A DNA stretch of 7,680 nucleotides, taken from the NCBI GenBank assembly GCA_003455595.1, contig DMQT01000300.1, positions 1 to 7,680 on the forward strand. Direction: 5' to 3'. Positions 1 to 5,824 of the stretch are shown in pieces. A program made the translations under genes and the position numbers. How positions within the stretch are numbered: the stretch's first letter is position 1; each line of letters begins with the position of its first letter. The notes under the pieces were generated by a model. The model did no database searches, had not been told where the DNA came from, and saw nothing but the letters and a program-made list of their open reading frames with translations. The stretch is from Betaproteobacteria bacterium. Lineage in GTDB: Bacteria; Pseudomonadota; Gammaproteobacteria; Burkholderiales; Sulfuriferulaceae.

Positions 1-1103
1 AGCCAGGCCAGCACACGCGTCCACCAGGAGGAATAGGCGTTGCCATGGGTCGGCAGGCAATGGCCACCGGCGTCGATAGCGGCCTGTAGCGAGCTGCGTA
101 GCTGCGCGGCAAAGGCGGTGTCATCGACGAGGATGTTGGCCTCGCGCGCCAACAAGAGACTAAAGGGGTCGATATTACTGGAACCTACGGTGCTCCATTG
201 GGTATCGATGACCGCTACTTTGGCGTGCAGGAAGCTGCTGTGGTATTCGCATATGCTCACCCCGGCACCGAGCAATTGCCCGTACAAGGCGCGGGTGGCG
301 TAGTGCAGCAGGCGGTATTCGACGCGTCCCTGCAACAACAAGGTGACGCGCACGCCGCGCTGGGCAGCATCGACCAGGGCGCGGCGGAAGCGTATGCCGG
401 GCAGAAAATAGGCGTTGGCGATGAAAATTTCATCCCGTGCGGCGGCAATCGCATCGAGGTAGGCTTGCTCGATGTCGCGCCGGTGGCGCAGGTTGTCGCG
501 CACCAGGAAGGCGGCGCGCTGCGTGCCTGCCGGACGCGGGTCGGCAGCCAGTCCGCGCCCGCTGCTACCTCGACGCCGGGCTTGGGTCCATTTGACCAGG
601 CGCCACAGGCGATGCACCACCGGCACAACCTCGTCCAGAACCGGTCCTTGCACGCGCACGGCGTAATCGAAACGCGGCGGGGTTTGGCCCGACATATCGA
701 AATCGTCAATGATGTTGATGCCGCCGACAAACGCGATGTGCGCGTCAATCAGCGCAATCTTGCGATGCAGACGGCGCAAGTGCTGATGCCGCAGCCAGAA
801 TCCGATGCGTTCGGGACGAAACACCAACACGTCGATACCGGCGTGGCGCAATTGCGTAACAACGCTGTCCGGCAGGTCCTTGGAACCAAAGCCATCTATC
901 AGTACGCGTACTTTTACACCACGACTCGCCGCACGACACAAGGCATCGGCCACCTGCCGCCCGGTAGTGTCATCTTGAAAAATATAGGTTTCGAGGTGAA
1001 TTTCGGTACGCGCTGCGGCTATATCAGCAATCAGTGCCGGAAAGAATTGCACGCCGTTTTCCAGTAACCGCACCTGGTTGCCGGGCACATAGTCAACGCT
1101 CAT
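1..1103 (-). CDS. clsB: Cardiolipin synthase B (ClsB/YbhO-type phospholipase D superfamily), C-terminus cut by window edge
   Basis: Translating the minus strand from the ATG at 1103 gives 367 residues with no stop before the window edge. Two phospholipase D HKD motifs are intact: H113-x-K115-x4-D120, followed by FVGGIN, and H293-x-K295-x4-D300, followed by TVGSSN and DPFS. Such enzymes form a covalent phosphohistidine intermediate and transfer a phosphatidyl group to make cardiolipin at the inner membrane. Blocks such as RLLENGVQFFPAL near the N-terminus and IANAYFLPG at 228-236 follow E. coli ClsB (413 residues) closely, and there is no N-terminal membrane segment as in ClsA. About 45 residues are probably missing. 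The start is fixed by a 4-nt ATGA overlap with the upstream endonuclease/phosphatase gene. No clear Shine-Dalgarno is seen, which suggests translational coupling. In E. coli the homologues ybhP and ybhO (clsB) are likewise adjacent. Family assignment is very secure; the ClsB subtype is an inference from similarity and context. Confidence 0.93.
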   Translation of the reverse strand, partial: MSVDYVPGNQVRLLENGVQFFPALIADIAAARTEIHLETYIFQDDTTGRQVADALCRAASRGVKVRVLIDGFGSKDLPDSVVTQLRHAGIDVLVFRPERIGFWLRHQHLRRLHRKIALIDAHIAFVGGINIIDDFDMSGQTPPRFDYAVRVQGPVLDEVVPVVHRLWRLVKWTQARRRGSSGRGLAADPRPAGTQRAAFLVRDNLRHRRDIEQAYLDAIAAARDEIFIANAYFLPGIRFRRALVDAAQRGVRVTLLLQGRVEYRLLHYATRALYGQLLGAGVSICEYHSSFLHAKVAVIDTQWSTVGSSNIDPFSLLLAREANILVDDTAFAAQLRSSLQAAIDAGGHCLPTHGNAYSSWWTRVLAW

Positions 1104-1852
1104 GCGTGTACCAGGGTAGTGACCAATACGGCGTGATCCGAGATGCGCCGCCATTGTGCGCCGTGCAGCACCTGCGCATCGGCCACTTCAAACCCGCGCG
1201 CATAAATGCGGTCGAGATGAAACAGCGGAAACGCCGAGGGGAAGCTGCGCGCCGGGCTGCCATGCGCGGACTCGAACACTTCATGCAGCCCCAGTTCATG
1301 CGCCAGCTGTTGCCCGGCGCGAATGCGCCAGTCGTTGAAATCCCCGGCGATGATCAGCGGCGCGTCATCCGGGATGGTACTGCGGATGCGCTCGGCCAGC
1401 TGATGCATCTGCTTGGCGCGGCCGCGTTCAAACAGGCCCAGGTGAACGCAGATGCAGTGCAATTCCTGCGCCATGCCGGGTACGTTCATTTCGGCATGCA
1501 GCAAACCGCGCGATTCGAAAGTATGGGCAGATATATCCAGATTCTCCCAACGCAGGATGGGATAGCGCGACAGGATGGCGTTGCCGTGATGCCCTTCATC
1601 GTAAACGGCGTTTTTGCCATAGGCGAAATCGCCCCACACGCTATCCGCCAGAAACTCATGCTGCGACTGCGTCGGCCAGTTATCAATTCGCTCGGCATGG
1701 CCAAGGTGGCTGCCTTGCACCTCCTGCAAAAACACGATGTCGGCCGACAGCACACGCAAGCGCTCACGCAGCTCGTGTATCACCATGCGCCGGTTGAAAT
1801 GGGAAAAGCCTTTATGGATGTTGTAGCTGGCAACACGCAGGATCGTACTCAT
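1100..1852 (-). CDS. ybhP: Endonuclease/exonuclease/phosphatase family protein, YbhP-like
   Basis: This 250-residue protein carries the full active-site set of the exonuclease III/DNase I-like metal-dependent phosphoesterase fold: SYNIHKG (N11), FLQEV (E44, metal ligand), HGNAILS (from H89), VHLGL (H137), AGDFND (D171, N173), LDRIYARG (D214) and SDHAVL (D239, H240). The family cleaves phosphodiester bonds in nucleic acids, phosphoinositides or other lipids, and the substrate cannot be read from the sequence. No signal peptide or membrane segment is evident, so it is probably cytosolic. The ATG at 1852 is preceded by GAGG with 8-nt spacing, within the 12-nt gap after nudB. The stop overlaps the clsB start as ATGA. 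Length matches E. coli YbhP (about 250 residues), which also sits directly upstream of clsB. That conserved pairing hints at a role linked to phospholipid metabolism, but this is an inference. Confidence 0.9.
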   Translation of the reverse strand: MSTILRVASYNIHKGFSHFNRRMVIHELRERLRVLSADIVFLQEVQGSHLGHAERIDNWPTQSQHEFLADSVWGDFAYGKNAVYDEGHHGNAILSRYPILRWENLDISAHTFESRGLLHAEMNVPGMAQELHCICVHLGLFERGRAKQMHQLAERIRSTIPDDAPLIIAGDFNDWRIRAGQQLAHELGLHEVFESAHGSPARSFPSAFPLFHLDRIYARGFEVADAQVLHGAQWRRISDHAVLVTTLVHA

Positions 1853-1864
1853 GCCTCTATCCTC

Positions 1865-2317
1865 TCAGGCGTGCGACGCGTGCGCAAGCAGACGCCGAAT
1901 CGCAGCCGCATTGCTGGGCGAAAAACAGCGCTCGGCGGCCTGCTCGACGGGCAGCCACTGGTAGCTTAAGTGTTCGGAAGGCGACAATGCGGGTATCAGC
2001 GGCGTGGGCACCCGCAAACCAAAAACGTGCTCGGTATTTTCAGTCACTCCCGGCGCATAGCGATGACGCCAGTGCGGGAAAATCTCGAAGATGTTGTGAT
2101 AATGCCAGTCCAGCAACTCAAACTGGCGCGTATCAAGGCCGGTTTCCTCGGCTACCTCGCGCTGTGCGATTTGTTGCGGCGTTTCGTCGCTATCCTGGCT
2201 GCCCGTCACGGATTGCCACCAGCCGGGGCGGTCGGCGCGCTCGAGCAGTAGCACGTTCAAATCCGGCGTATAAATGACAACCAGTACAGAAATGGGGTGT
2301 TTGTAGCGTGGTTCCAT
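1865..2317 (-). CDS. nudB: Dihydroneopterin triphosphate diphosphatase (Nudix hydrolase NudB)
   Basis: The 150-residue protein contains a perfect Nudix box, G-x5-E-x7-R-E-V-x-E-E-T-G-L, from G39 to L61, whose glutamates bind the catalytic magnesium. Family-specific blocks match E. coli NudB: ISVLVVIY near the N-terminus, WWQSVTGS just before the box, then FEIFPHWRHRYAPGVTENTE at 77-96. NudB removes pyrophosphate from 7,8-dihydroneopterin triphosphate, an early step toward folate, in the cytosol. An in-frame TAA lies directly before the ATG, so no longer start is possible in this frame. The Shine-Dalgarno is weak. It is the first gene of a three-gene minus-strand operon with the YbhP-like gene (12-nt gap) and clsB. 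In many proteobacteria nudB lies next to aspS; here a plus-strand gene separates them, so nudB needs its own promoter in 2318-2426. I could not identify a convincing one. Confidence 0.92.
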   Translation of the reverse strand: MEPRYKHPISVLVVIYTPDLNVLLLERADRPGWWQSVTGSQDSDETPQQIAQREVAEETGLDTRQFELLDWHYHNIFEIFPHWRHRYAPGVTENTEHVFGLRVPTPLIPALSPSEHLSYQWLPVEQAAERCFSPSNAAAIRRLLAHASHA

Positions 2318-2349
2318 TTAGAGACCGATTAGCAGAAAATACAACCCAT

Positions 2350-2374
2350 AATTTAATGACACTGGCATTAAATT
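2350..2374. repeat. Perfect 9-bp inverted repeat with 7-nt spacer (possible operator)
   Basis: AATTTAATG (2350-2358), 7-nt spacer ACACTGG, then CATTAAATT (2366-2374), an exact inverted repeat. A third TTAATG half-site lies at 2382-2387. The repeat is in the AT-rich gap between the divergent nudB and plus-strand gene starts, where a dimeric regulator could control both directions. The arms are AT-only apart from one G/C pair, so a terminator role is unlikely. The regulator is unknown, and the operator reading is an inference. Confidence 0.5.
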
Positions 2375-2393
2375 TGCTCGGTTAATGCTGCGG

Positions 2394-2410
2394 GTTTATT
2401 AAAAATAAAC
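2394..2410. repeat. Perfect 7-bp inverted repeat in the leader of the plus-strand gene
   Basis: GTTTATT (2394-2400), AAA, AATAAAC (2404-2410). It ends 6 nt before the GGAGA ribosome site (2416-2420) of the gene starting at 2427. It may overlap a weak promoter: TTGCTC at 2374-2379 and TATTAA at 2397-2402 have a 17-nt spacer but match the consensus poorly. The dyad could be a second regulator site, a weak leader hairpin, or chance in AT-rich DNA. Confidence 0.3.
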
Positions 2411-2426
2411 ATATTGGAGACTGAAG

Positions 2427-2984
2427 ATGAATCCTACTACTAGTTTTACGCGTACAACCATTGGCCGCGAGGAACTGCAAACGCCCAAACTTGGCCTTCG
2501 GCCACGGTGTCGCCAACTGCTGTTTGTGCTGGATGGCAAACTCACCGTGGATCAATTGCGTGTCACCATGAGCGGTATTGCCGACATCGAGGGCACCTTG
2601 CAAGACATGCTCAAGCTGGGCCTGATTTGCGCCACTGGCGAAGCGTCTGCGCACAGCCCCGCCCCAGTTCAGGCCATCGCAACGGCACCCGCCCAAACCC
2701 ATCCAGCGACGCAGCATGACGACTTGGCAGACAAGCTGAACCAGGCCATGCATCACAGCACCGACAGCGGCAACCGTTTTGAAGATGCCAAGCACCACGC
2801 CGTTGACATGATGATTGCGCTGTTTGGGGCGAAGTCTTCACACGTCGCCAAGCTGGCACTGGCAAAAAACAAGACCGAGTTGCTCACCGAAGTCAGCGCC
2901 TGCAAAAAAATTCTCGGCGCCGTCGCAAGTTCGTCAAAAGCGCAGAGTTTTGAACAGTCGGTGCTGGCCTCCTTGCAAAACTAG
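2427..2984 (+). CDS. Uncharacterised protein with N-terminal winged-helix-like block and helical C-terminus
   Basis: This 185-residue protein is the only plus-strand gene in the window. Residues 7-67 have the pattern T-x-x-G-R-E-E-L, L-x-P-R-x-R-x-L-L-x-V-L-D-G-K, V-x-x-L and a final L-x-x-L-G-L-I. This resembles a small winged-helix-like block that I recall from hypothetical proteins of betaproteobacteria. Residues 71-97 form an Ala/Pro/Thr/His-rich linker (GEASAHSPAPVQAIATAPAQ and on). Residues 98-185 look all-helical, with FEDAKHHAVDMMIALFGAKS and a terminal SFEQSVLASLQN. There is no signal peptide, membrane segment or catalytic motif. The start at 2427 is supported by GGAGA six nt upstream. 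It may be a regulatory or adaptor protein, but no function can be assigned. It is divergent from nudB and convergent with aspS, so it is transcribed alone. Reality as a gene is likely; function is unknown. Confidence 0.8.
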   Translation: MNPTTSFTRTTIGREELQTPKLGLRPRCRQLLFVLDGKLTVDQLRVTMSGIADIEGTLQDMLKLGLICATGEASAHSPAPVQAIATAPAQTHPATQHDDLADKLNQAMHHSTDSGNRFEDAKHHAVDMMIALFGAKSSHVAKLALAKNKTELLTEVSACKKILGAVASSSKAQSFEQSVLASLQN

Positions 2985-2993
2985 GCACTGCAT

Positions 2994-3043
2994 TTCGGGT
3001 CCCTACCCGGATGCGGTAAAAGCATAACTTTACGCTTTTACCG
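2994..3043. terminator. Two hairpins between convergent genes, possible bidirectional terminator
   Basis: Hairpin 1 pairs TTCGGGT (2994-3000) with ACCCGGA (3005-3011) across a 4-nt loop, with one G-T wobble. Hairpin 2 pairs CGGTAAAAGC (3014-3023) with GCTTTTACCG (3034-3043) exactly across 10 nt, and its right arm covers the last codons of aspS. The position between the 3' ends of two convergent genes fits shared termination. Neither hairpin is followed directly by a T-run on either strand, so a standard intrinsic terminator is not proven. Confidence 0.4.
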
Positions 3044-4814
3044 GCTCCACATTGCGCAAACGTACATGCAGTTCACGCAACTGGCGCTCGTCCACCACGT
3101 TGGGCGCCTGGGTCATCAAGTCGTTGGCGCGCTGGGTCTTGGGGAAAGCAATCACGTCGCGGATCGATTCAGCACCGGCCATTAGCGCCACCAGACGATC
3201 CAGACCGAAGGCCAGACCACCGTGCGGCGGCGCGCCGAATTGCAGCGCGTCGAGCAGGAAGCCGAATTTTTCACGCGCTTCCTCCTCACTGATGCCCAAG
3301 GCGCGGAACACCGCGTCCTGCACTGCTTGCTGGTGGATACGCACCGAACCGCCGCCGACTTCCCAGCCGTTAAGCACCATGTCATAGGCGCGTGACAGCG
3401 CGGCACCGGGGTTGCTCGTGAGCAAGGCTTCATGGCCGAGCTTGGGCGCGGTGAACGGATGGTGCAGCGCATCCCAGCGATTCTCGCCCTCGTTGAATTC
3501 GAACATCGGGAAATCCACCACCCACAGCGGACGCCAGGCGTTCACGGCGTGGCCTTTTTCGTGCCCGACCTTGCTGCGCAGCGCGCCAAGCGCGTCATTG
3601 ACGATTTTGGCTTTGTCGGCGCCGAAGAAAATCACGTCGCCATTGGCCGCGCCGGTACGCGCGATGATTTCGCCCAATGCAGACTCTGGCAGAAATTTAA
3701 CGATGGGCGATTGCAGGCCGGTTTCGTTGAGTTGGGTAACATCGTTCACCTTGATGTAGGCCAGCCCCTTGGCACCGTAAATCTTGACGAAATCGGTGTA
3801 ATCGTCGATTTCCTTGCGGCTCATCCCGCCACCACCCGGCACTTTCATCGCCGCCACGCGGCCACCGTCCATGTCGGCCGCACCGCGGAACACCTTGAAA
3901 TCGACGGTTTTCATCAGATCGGTCAGCTCGACTAGTTCCAGCGCCACGCGCATGTCCGGCTTGTCCGAGCCGTAGCGGTTCATCGCCTCGCTGTATGGCA
4001 TGCGCGGGAATGGGCTGGGCAGGTCAACATCCATCACCTTCTTGAACATCTCGCGAATCATGGCCTCGACCAGATTCATGATTTCCTCTTCAGACATGAA
4101 TGAGGTTTCGATATCGACCTGGGTAAATTCAGGCTGGCGATCGGCGCGCAGGTCTTCGTCGCGGAAGCACTTGGTAATCTGGAAATAGCGGTCGAAACCC
4201 GCCACCATCAACAGCTGCTTGAACAGCTGCGGCGACTGCGGCAGCGCGTAGAACATGCCGGCGTGCACGCGCGACGGTACCAGGTAATCACGCGCGCCTT
4301 CCGGCGTGGAGCGCGTCAGCATCGGCGTTTCGATTTCCATGAAACCGTTGGTATCGAGATAATCGCGCAGCGTCTTGGCGACGCGATAGCGCAGGCGCAT
4401 GTTGTTTTGCATCACCGGACGGCGCAGGTCGAGATAGCGGTGCGTCAGACGCACGTTTTCAGACAGGTTTTCGTCGTCGAGCTGGAACGGCGGCGTGGCC
4501 GAGGCGTTGAGCACTTCCATGTCCAGCGCCAGCACTTCGATCTCGCCGCTGGGCAAATTGGCGTTAACCGTGCCTGCCGGGCGCGCGCGCACGCGCCCGG
4601 TGATTTTCAGCACGAATTCGCTGCGCACTTCTTCGGCAATCTTGAAAGTATCGGCGCGGTCCGGGTCGCACACCACCTGCACCAGGCCTTCACGGTCGCG
4701 CAGGTCTATGAAAATCACCCCGCCGTGGTCGCGGCGACGATGCGCCCAGCCGCACAGGGTAATGGTTTGATCAAGTTGGTCAAGGGTGACCGAGCCACAG
4801 TAATGGGTACGCAT
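3030..4814 (-). CDS. aspS: Aspartyl-tRNA synthetase, probably non-discriminating (Asp/Asn)
   Basis: At 594 residues this is a full-length bacterial-type class IIb AspRS, which charges tRNA with aspartate using ATP in the cytosol. The N-terminal OB-fold anticodon-binding domain covers about 1-108. Motif 2 is seen at [14 protein letters not shown] (217-230), the bacterial GAD insertion at roughly 285-420 ([19 protein letters not shown]), and motif 3 at GLAFGLDR (533-540, R540). [14 protein letters not shown] (190-203) belongs to the conserved catalytic core. In the anticodon domain it has H30 (HRRRDHGG) and G81 (RPAG), matching the two residues linked to tRNA-Asn recognition in Pseudomonas aeruginosa AspRS; E. 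coli has Leu at the first position. This predicts that it also makes Asp-tRNA(Asn). Start MRTHYCG is the family norm. No clear Shine-Dalgarno is visible. DUF502 lies 40 nt upstream on the same strand, so co-transcription with fmdB is likely. Confidence 0.98.
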   Translation of the reverse strand: MRTHYCGSVTLDQLDQTITLCGWAHRRRDHGGVIFIDLRDREGLVQVVCDPDRADTFKIAEEVRSEFVLKITGRVRARPAGTVNANLPSGEIEVLALDMEVLNASATPPFQLDDENLSENVRLTHRYLDLRRPVMQNNMRLRYRVAKTLRDYLDTNGFMEIETPMLTRSTPEGARDYLVPSRVHAGMFYALPQSPQLFKQLLMVAGFDRYFQITKCFRDEDLRADRQPEFTQVDIETSFMSEEEIMNLVEAMIREMFKKVMDVDLPSPFPRMPYSEAMNRYGSDKPDMRVALELVELTDLMKTVDFKVFRGAADMDGGRVAAMKVPGGGGMSRKEIDDYTDFVKIYGAKGLAYIKVNDVTQLNETGLQSPIVKFLPESALGEIIARTGAANGDVIFFGADKAKIVNDALGALRSKVGHEKGHAVNAWRPLWVVDFPMFEFNEGENRWDALHHPFTAPKLGHEALLTSNPGAALSRAYDMVLNGWEVGGGSVRIHQQAVQDAVFRALGISEEEAREKFGFLLDALQFGAPPHGGLAFGLDRLVALMAGAESIRDVIAFPKTQRANDLMTQAPNVVDERQLRELHVRLRNVEPVKA

Positions 4815-4833
4815 GAATAGGCTTTGGAATAGG
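4815..4833 (-). repeat. Tandem 7-bp direct repeat directly upstream of aspS start
   Basis: On the minus strand CCTATTC occurs twice with a 12-bp period, and the second copy abuts the aspS ATG. This leader has no recognisable GGAG-type ribosome site. The repeat could be chance, or it could affect initiation or bind a regulator. Only the repeat itself is certain. Confidence 0.3.
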
Positions 4834-4854
4834 TATGGTTAAGAAATAATGGAT

Positions 4855-5472
4855 TTACTTTTTGGCTTGCGCGGCGAGCGGATGCTTGTCTGGCGACGAC
4901 ACCACGCCCATCGACACGATGTATTTAAGCGCCATATCCACGCTGAGGGTGAGCTCAACGGTTTCAGATTTTTTCACGAAAAAGTAGAAGCCGTTCACCG
5001 GACTCGGTGTGGTGGGAATAAACACGCCAACGTACTCGCCGTCCAGGCTACGCGCCACATCGCTCGGCATATTGGTCTGAAATGCCAGCGACCACGCCTG
5101 CGGATGGGGATAGCGCACCAGCAGCACTTTGCGAAACGCCTCGCCATTGCCGGAAAACAGCGTGTCGGACACCTGTTTGACGCTGTAATAAATCGACTTG
5201 ACCACCGGAATACGCCCCAGCAGCGCTTCCCAGAATTGCAGCAGACGCTGGCCAATGATATTGGCGGTAATCAGCCCGGTAAGAAAAATCACCAGCAGCG
5301 TCAGGATCGTACCCAGACCGGGTATATGCACGCCCAACCAGGCGTCGGGACGCCAGTGTTGCGGCAACAGCAACAGGCTCTGATCCATGCTGCCGATGAT
5401 CAGGTTGAGTACCCAAAAAGTGATACCCAGCGGCACCCAGATCAGCAGGCCGGTGATGAAATAACGTTTCAT
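4855..5472 (-). CDS. DUF502 family inner-membrane protein
   Basis: This 205-residue protein begins with a hydrophobic segment at about 5-26 (YFITGLLIWVPLGITFWVLN), followed by a second at about 50-74 (TILTLLVIFLTGLITANI). The rest is a soluble domain. Conserved DUF502 blocks are visible: RIPVVKSIYYSVKQ (87-100), GVFIPTTPSP (149-158) and LSVDMALKYIVSMGVV (176-191). Length is normal for the family. Its biochemical role is not established as far as I know, and no catalytic motif is evident. It lies 22 nt downstream of fmdB and 40 nt upstream of aspS on the same strand, an arrangement I recall from other betaproteobacteria. The Shine-Dalgarno before the ATG at 5472 is weak. The basic start MKRYF with two close membrane segments suggests inner-membrane insertion without signal cleavage. 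Family call is secure; function is unknown. Confidence 0.9.
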   Translation of the reverse strand: MKRYFITGLLIWVPLGITFWVLNLIIGSMDQSLLLLPQHWRPDAWLGVHIPGLGTILTLLVIFLTGLITANIIGQRLLQFWEALLGRIPVVKSIYYSVKQVSDTLFSGNGEAFRKVLLVRYPHPQAWSLAFQTNMPSDVARSLDGEYVGVFIPTTPSPVNGFYFFVKKSETVELTLSVDMALKYIVSMGVVSSPDKHPLAAQAKK

Positions 5473-5494
5473 GAGGCCAGGTCGCGCTCAGTAT

Positions 5495-5755
5495 TCAGGG
5501 GCAGGCCGGGCAAGCGCCGGTGCCACACGCGGGCGCTGCGGGTGCCGCAGGTTCAGCAGGCTTGCTACTGGTGCCGCCCTTGAAATCGGTAGCATAGTAG
5601 CCGCTGCCTTTAAGCTGAAAACCGGCAGCCGTGAGCTGTTTGCTGAACGCAGGCTGGCCGCATGCCGGGCACACCGTAAGTTCGGCGTCGGCCATTTTTT
5701 GCATCACGTCCTGTTGCACGCCGCAAGCGCCACATTTGTAGGCGTAGATAGGCAT
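5495..5755 (-). CDS. FmdB family zinc-ribbon protein
   Basis: This 86-residue protein has the FmdB/CxxC regulatory-type zinc ribbon: MPIYAYKC at the start, then C8-x2-C11 and C29-x2-C32 as the predicted zinc ligands, followed by the family block GFQLKGSGYYATDFK (45-59). A flexible Ala/Pro-rich linker (64-76) leads to a tail with three more cysteines, C77, C82 and C85 (ACGTGACPACP). Proteins of this family are often annotated as putative regulators after FmdB of methylotrophs, but a general function is not established. The start is supported by GGAG at 5762-5765 with 6-nt spacing. It is the first gene of a probable fmdB – DUF502 – aspS operon, with a promoter-like sequence at 5792-5819 just upstream. 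Cysteine-rich tails occur in other members, so the tail is not necessarily novel. Confidence 0.9.
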   Translation of the reverse strand: MPIYAYKCGACGVQQDVMQKMADAELTVCPACGQPAFSKQLTAAGFQLKGSGYYATDFKGGTSSKPAEPAAPAAPACGTGACPACP

Positions 5756-5773
5756 ATCTGACTCCTGAGGTTA

Positions 5774-5787
5774 GGTTGAATTCAACC
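5774..5787. promoter_or_regulatory. Perfect 14-bp palindrome upstream of fmdB (possible operator)
   Basis: GGTTGAATTCAACC is an exact palindrome with no spacer. It lies about 5-18 nt downstream of the predicted -10 element on the minus strand, so it would cover the transcription start of the fmdB operon. That position fits a repressor site. The binding protein is unknown. An EcoRI site sits at its centre, as any such palindrome with GAATTC would have. Confidence 0.4.
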
Positions 5788-5791
5788 GCAT

Positions 5792-5819
5792 ATTGTACAT
5801 TAAGATTATCTAATGTAAG
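5792..5819 (-). promoter_or_regulatory. Predicted sigma70-type promoter of the fmdB – DUF502 – aspS operon
   Basis: On the minus strand, CTTACA (5814-5819, four of six matches to TTGACA) and TACAAT (5792-5797, five of six matches to TATAAT) are separated by 16 nt. The site lies in the 69-nt gap after emrB and leads into fmdB. An inverted repeat, TACATTA and TAATGTA with 8-nt spacer (5796-5817), overlaps both elements and could bind a regulator. The prediction is by eye. Confidence 0.45.
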
Positions 5820-5824
5820 GGATT

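Noticed and set aside
198..1067. Long plus-strand open frame of 289 codons
   Set aside because: It is antisense to clsB, which has both HKD motifs and full family similarity. The plus-strand product has no recognisable motif, and GC-rich coding DNA commonly leaves the opposite strand open.
1034..1969. Long plus-strand open frame of 311 codons
   Set aside because: It lies opposite the YbhP-like gene and the end of nudB, both well supported. Its product shows no family features and no ribosome site was evident.
2382..2798. Minus-strand open frame of 138 codons opposite the unknown plus-strand gene
   Set aside because: The plus-strand frame has a good ribosome site, a patterned N-terminal block and a helical C-terminus. 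The minus product has no recognisable pattern and would run through the AT-rich regulatory region.
4263..4820. Plus-strand open frame of 185 codons
   Set aside because: It is entirely antisense to the 5' half of aspS, a secure essential gene, and has no family features.
5796..5817. Inverted repeat downstream of emrB as a terminator of emrAB
   Set aside because: The stem is short and nearly all A/T, with no T-run following on the minus strand. A role at the fmdB promoter is more plausible.
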